From contig JANWVS010000126.1 of NCBI GenBank assembly GCA_025056835.1, positions 1 through 6,552 on the forward strand: DNA of 6,552 bases. The letters run 5' to 3'. The stretch comes from Gemmataceae bacterium (lineage in GTDB: Bacteria; Planctomycetota; Planctomycetia; Gemmatales; Gemmataceae). This document shows, piece by piece, positions 4,285-6,552 of this stretch. Made by a program: the position numbers and the translations under genes. Every line of letters begins with the position of its first letter. The stretch's first letter is position 1. Below the pieces are notes generated by a model that saw nothing but the letters and a program-made list of their open reading frames with translations, did no database searches and was not told the origin of the DNA.

Positions 4285-6552
4285 TTACTTGGGCCCTGCG
4301 TTCTTCTTTTGGAAGTCGCCGGCGCGGATGATGACTATCCTCCCCGGGGAGAGATGCGTTCGCAGGGCGCGATTGACGTCTTCCACTTGCAGTGCGGCGA
4401 TCTTTTTCTCCAACTCCGCGTAATAAGTAAACTTCCGATCGAGAAACAGACTCTGTTGCAACATTCCCGCAAGGGCCGAGTCGTTGCCGCGTTTGACCGC
4501 CATCTCTTGAATGTAGGCTTTCTTCGCCTCGGCCAGCTCCTGCGCCGAGACGCCCTCCTTCAACAGCTTGGTCAACTCCTCGATGGCGCCGTCATCGACT
4601 TTGTTGATGTTGAGCGGGTTGCAAATGGCCCCGATGCGAAAGACGCTGTAGGGGTTCTTGGCCTCCACTTGCAAGCCGGAGCCGACGCCGTAGCACAATC
4701 CTTCGTTTTGCCGCAGGCGCACGACCAGCCGCGATGTGAAGCTGCCGCCCAAGATATGGTTGCCGATGAGCAGGGCGGGGTAGTCCGGGTCGTCCCGCTT
4801 CATGGGGAAGGCCAGGCCGGCTACGTAAACCGCGTTTTCCTTGTCGGGCGTGTTGATCGACTCCTTCTTGTACGGCACTTTGGTGTTGGCGGTCTGGTCG
4901 ATCATGGCGTAAGGCGTCTTGCTCGGCCAATCGGCGAACAGGTCGGTCAGTTGCCGCAGCACCGCCTCGGTATCGAAATCGCCGACGAGCGCCACTTCGC
5001 CGACGGCGCCGAGTTGCTCGCGATACAGACCCACCACGTCGTCGCGCGTCACCTTCTGCCAGCGTTCGAGCATTTCTTGTAGGGTCGGCTGATAGCGGAC
5101 GTCGTCCTTGGGATACGGGTTGATGGTTCGACGAAACGCTTCCGCGGCGAGCGCTTGGGGGTCGGTCAGGCCCTTGGCAAGCTCCTGGAGGCGGGCGCGG
5201 CGAATCTCGTCGAATTCGTTCTCCGGGAAGGTCGGCTGCCGCAAAATCTCCCGAACAAGCTCCAACAGCGCCGCCACGTTGTCGCGCTTGCTCTGCCAGG
5301 TGATGGAAAGTTTCCCGAGATCGCTGTCGACGTTCAGCGAGGAACTGAGCTTGGCGAGGATGTCGTCGATCTCTTGACGCGAATGCTTTACCGTGCCGCG
5401 CGGCATCAACTCGCCGAGGATTTCGCAGGCGACGTTGCGGCCAGCCAAGGATTTCTCGTTGCCGAAATGAAGCGTGATGCCGCCGACGACGGTCTCGCCG
5501 CGCGTTTTCTTCGGCAACAAGGCGACCTTGACGCCGCTGGGCAAAATCACGCGGCGGAGGCGTGCTTCGATGTTGGCCGGGCTGATGTCGAATTTTTCTC
5601 CCTCGGCGATGGCCTTGCCGCCCTTGTAGTCCTTGAGCAGTTCGGCCAAGTCGGGGGCCTCGGGGATCAAGGCACGGGCCGGCTCGTTGGTCGGAATAAA
5701 CAGGCCGACGGTCCGATTGGTCCGTTTGAAATACTTGGCGGCGACGCGATTGCAATCGTCTGCCGTTACTTTGGCCACGCGGTCGCGGTGCAAGAATAAC
5801 AACCGCCAGTCGCCGGCGCCGATCCACTCGCTCAGCTCCAGACCGATCGTTTTGCTTTGGGCCAGGGATTGCTCGCGGAAGGAGAGGTACTTCTTGACGG
5901 CCCGTTCGACTTCTTCGTTGGTGAACGGCCTGGGAGATTCCACTTCCTTGAGAATGATGTCGCGGACTTCCTCAGGAGCGACCTGGGCTTCCGGATGGGC
6001 AACGATCTCCGTGACGCCGGGGTCGTGCCAGTTGGTGTTGCCGACGCTGACATCGGTGGCCTTCTTCGTTTCCACCAGGGCCTTGTACAGTCGGCCCGAT
6101 GGGGCATCGCCCAAGACGAGATTCAACACCTCGCACACGGCGTTGTCGGGGTGGGCCGCCGCCGGAATGTGATACATGACGCCGACGACCGCCACTTTGC
6201 CCACGCGGCGCAAGACCACCGTGCGTTCGCCGTCCTGGGGCGGCTCCTCGGTATAGGTCTTGGGCAGGACGCGCGTGGGGCGCGGCAGCGGACCAAAGTG
6301 TTTCTCCATCAAGCGTATCGCCGTCGCCGGTTCAAACTTGCCCGTGATAATCAGCACGACGTTGTCCGGCTGGTAGTACTTGCGATAGAACGCTTGCAAG
6401 TTCTCGATCGGCACCCGTTCGATGTCGCTGCGATTGCCGATCGTCGACTTCCCGTAATTGTGCCATTCGAAGGCGACCGCCATCATGCGCTGATTGAGGA
6501 TCAGATCCGGGTTGTTCTCGCCTTGCTCGAATTCGTTGCGCACGACCGTCAT
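4285..6552 (-). CDS. M16 family (insulinase-like) zinc peptidase, two-domain, N-terminus cut off by window edge
   Basis: The reading frame runs off the right edge; the Met at 6552 is probably internal, so 755 residues of a longer protein are visible. Numbering the visible part from that Met, residues 1-290 are the rest of the catalytic M16 half. The VVRNE segment (E7) matches the third zinc-ligand Glu of the family, followed by [13 protein letters not shown] (59-71) and a [10 protein letters not shown] segment (151-160). The HxxEH motif must lie upstream of the window. Residues about 325-750 form a second M16 half. Its HxxEH position is degenerate (CEILGEL, 375-381), as is usual for the non-catalytic half, but it keeps [17 protein letters not shown] (606-622) with the Arg and Tyr typical of M16 substrate-binding domains. 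Such proteins are usually exported or periplasmic peptidases that degrade peptides in a closed chamber; the signal peptide would be out of view. The next gene starts 5 bp downstream, suggesting co-transcription. The family call is firm; the substrate is unknown. Confidence 0.95.
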   Translation of the reverse strand: MTVVRNEFEQGENNPDLILNQRMMAVAFEWHNYGKSTIGNRSDIERVPIENLQAFYRKYYQPDNVVLIITGKFEPATAIRLMEKHFGPLPRPTRVLPKTYTEEPPQDGERTVVLRRVGKVAVVGVMYHIPAAAHPDNAVCEVLNLVLGDAPSGRLYKALVETKKATDVSVGNTNWHDPGVTEIVAHPEAQVAPEEVRDIILKEVESPRPFTNEEVERAVKKYLSFREQSLAQSKTIGLELSEWIGAGDWRLLFLHRDRVAKVTADDCNRVAAKYFKRTNRTVGLFIPTNEPARALIPEAPDLAELLKDYKGGKAIAEGEKFDISPANIEARLRRVILPSGVKVALLPKKTRGETVVGGITLHFGNEKSLAGRNVACEILGELMPRGTVKHSRQEIDDILAKLSSSLNVDSDLGKLSITWQSKRDNVAALLELVREILRQPTFPENEFDEIRRARLQELAKGLTDPQALAAEAFRRTINPYPKDDVRYQPTLQEMLERWQKVTRDDVVGLYREQLGAVGEVALVGDFDTEAVLRQLTDLFADWPSKTPYAMIDQTANTKVPYKKESINTPDKENAVYVAGLAFPMKRDDPDYPALLIGNHILGGSFTSRLVVRLRQNEGLCYGVGSGLQVEAKNPYSVFRIGAICNPLNINKVDDGAIEELTKLLKEGVSAQELAEAKKAYIQEMAVKRGNDSALAGMLQQSLFLDRKFTYYAELEKKIAALQVEDVNRALRTHLSPGRIVIIRAGDFQKKNAGPK

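Noticed and set aside
3470..4423. 317-residue plus-strand open frame opposite the MBL gene
   Set aside because: The minus strand encodes an MBL protein with all ligand motifs in order; the antisense product has no recognisable motif.
4309..5799. Plus-strand open frames and a 411-residue minus-strand frame within the M16 gene
   Set aside because: They are shadows of the peptidase frame; the alternative minus frame is Arg-rich and shows the composition of an out-of-frame translation.

Overview
The window is GC-rich bacterial chromosome with almost all coding on the minus strand. The gene set points to a member of the Planctomycetota: a two-domain M16 insulinase-like peptidase, an RNase Z-like metallo-beta-lactamase protein, an ExeA/GspA-type AAA ATPase next to a CpsD/BY-kinase-like P-loop protein, a small multi-pass membrane protein of unknown family, and a DtxR/MntR regulator with a FeoA tail. 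The phylum is an inference from gene content and style; there is no rRNA or other marker here.

Layout, in transcription order on the minus strand (high to low coordinates): (1) M16 peptidase, 5' end cut off by the window edge, 6552-4285. (2) RNase Z-like MBL hydrolase, 4279-3440, 5 bp after the peptidase and probably co-transcribed with it. (3) A 170 bp non-coding gap, 3439-3270, the only sizeable one in the window, dense in inverted repeats. (4) A tight four-gene run with 8, 5 and 7 bp gaps: ExeA-like ATPase (3269-2364, GTG start), CpsD-like P-loop protein (2355-1390), four-helix membrane protein (1384-740) and DtxR-family regulator (732-61). At the left edge a short plus-strand reading frame ends at 59, possibly the tail of a convergent gene.

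How the genes may work together: the ExeA-like ATPase plus BY-kinase-like protein resembles the ATPase/tyrosine-autokinase pair found in exopolysaccharide and exosortase (PEP-CTERM) loci, so a role in envelope or polysaccharide export control is plausible. No glycosyltransferase, exosortase or transporter gene is in view to confirm it. The BY-kinase-like protein has lost the normal P-loop lysine and has no tyrosine cluster at its C-terminus, so it may not be a functional kinase. The metal-dependent regulator closing the operon has no obvious functional link to the others.

The most interesting non-coding element is the leader of the four-gene run. It holds an 8-bp inverted repeat with a nested stem, directly followed by two interleaved inverted repeats arranged like an H-type pseudoknot, then a hairpin that would bury the Shine-Dalgarno sequence of the GTG start. 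It could be a terminator for the upstream gene, a cis-regulatory RNA, or both. No mobile element, CRISPR array, tRNA or rRNA was seen.
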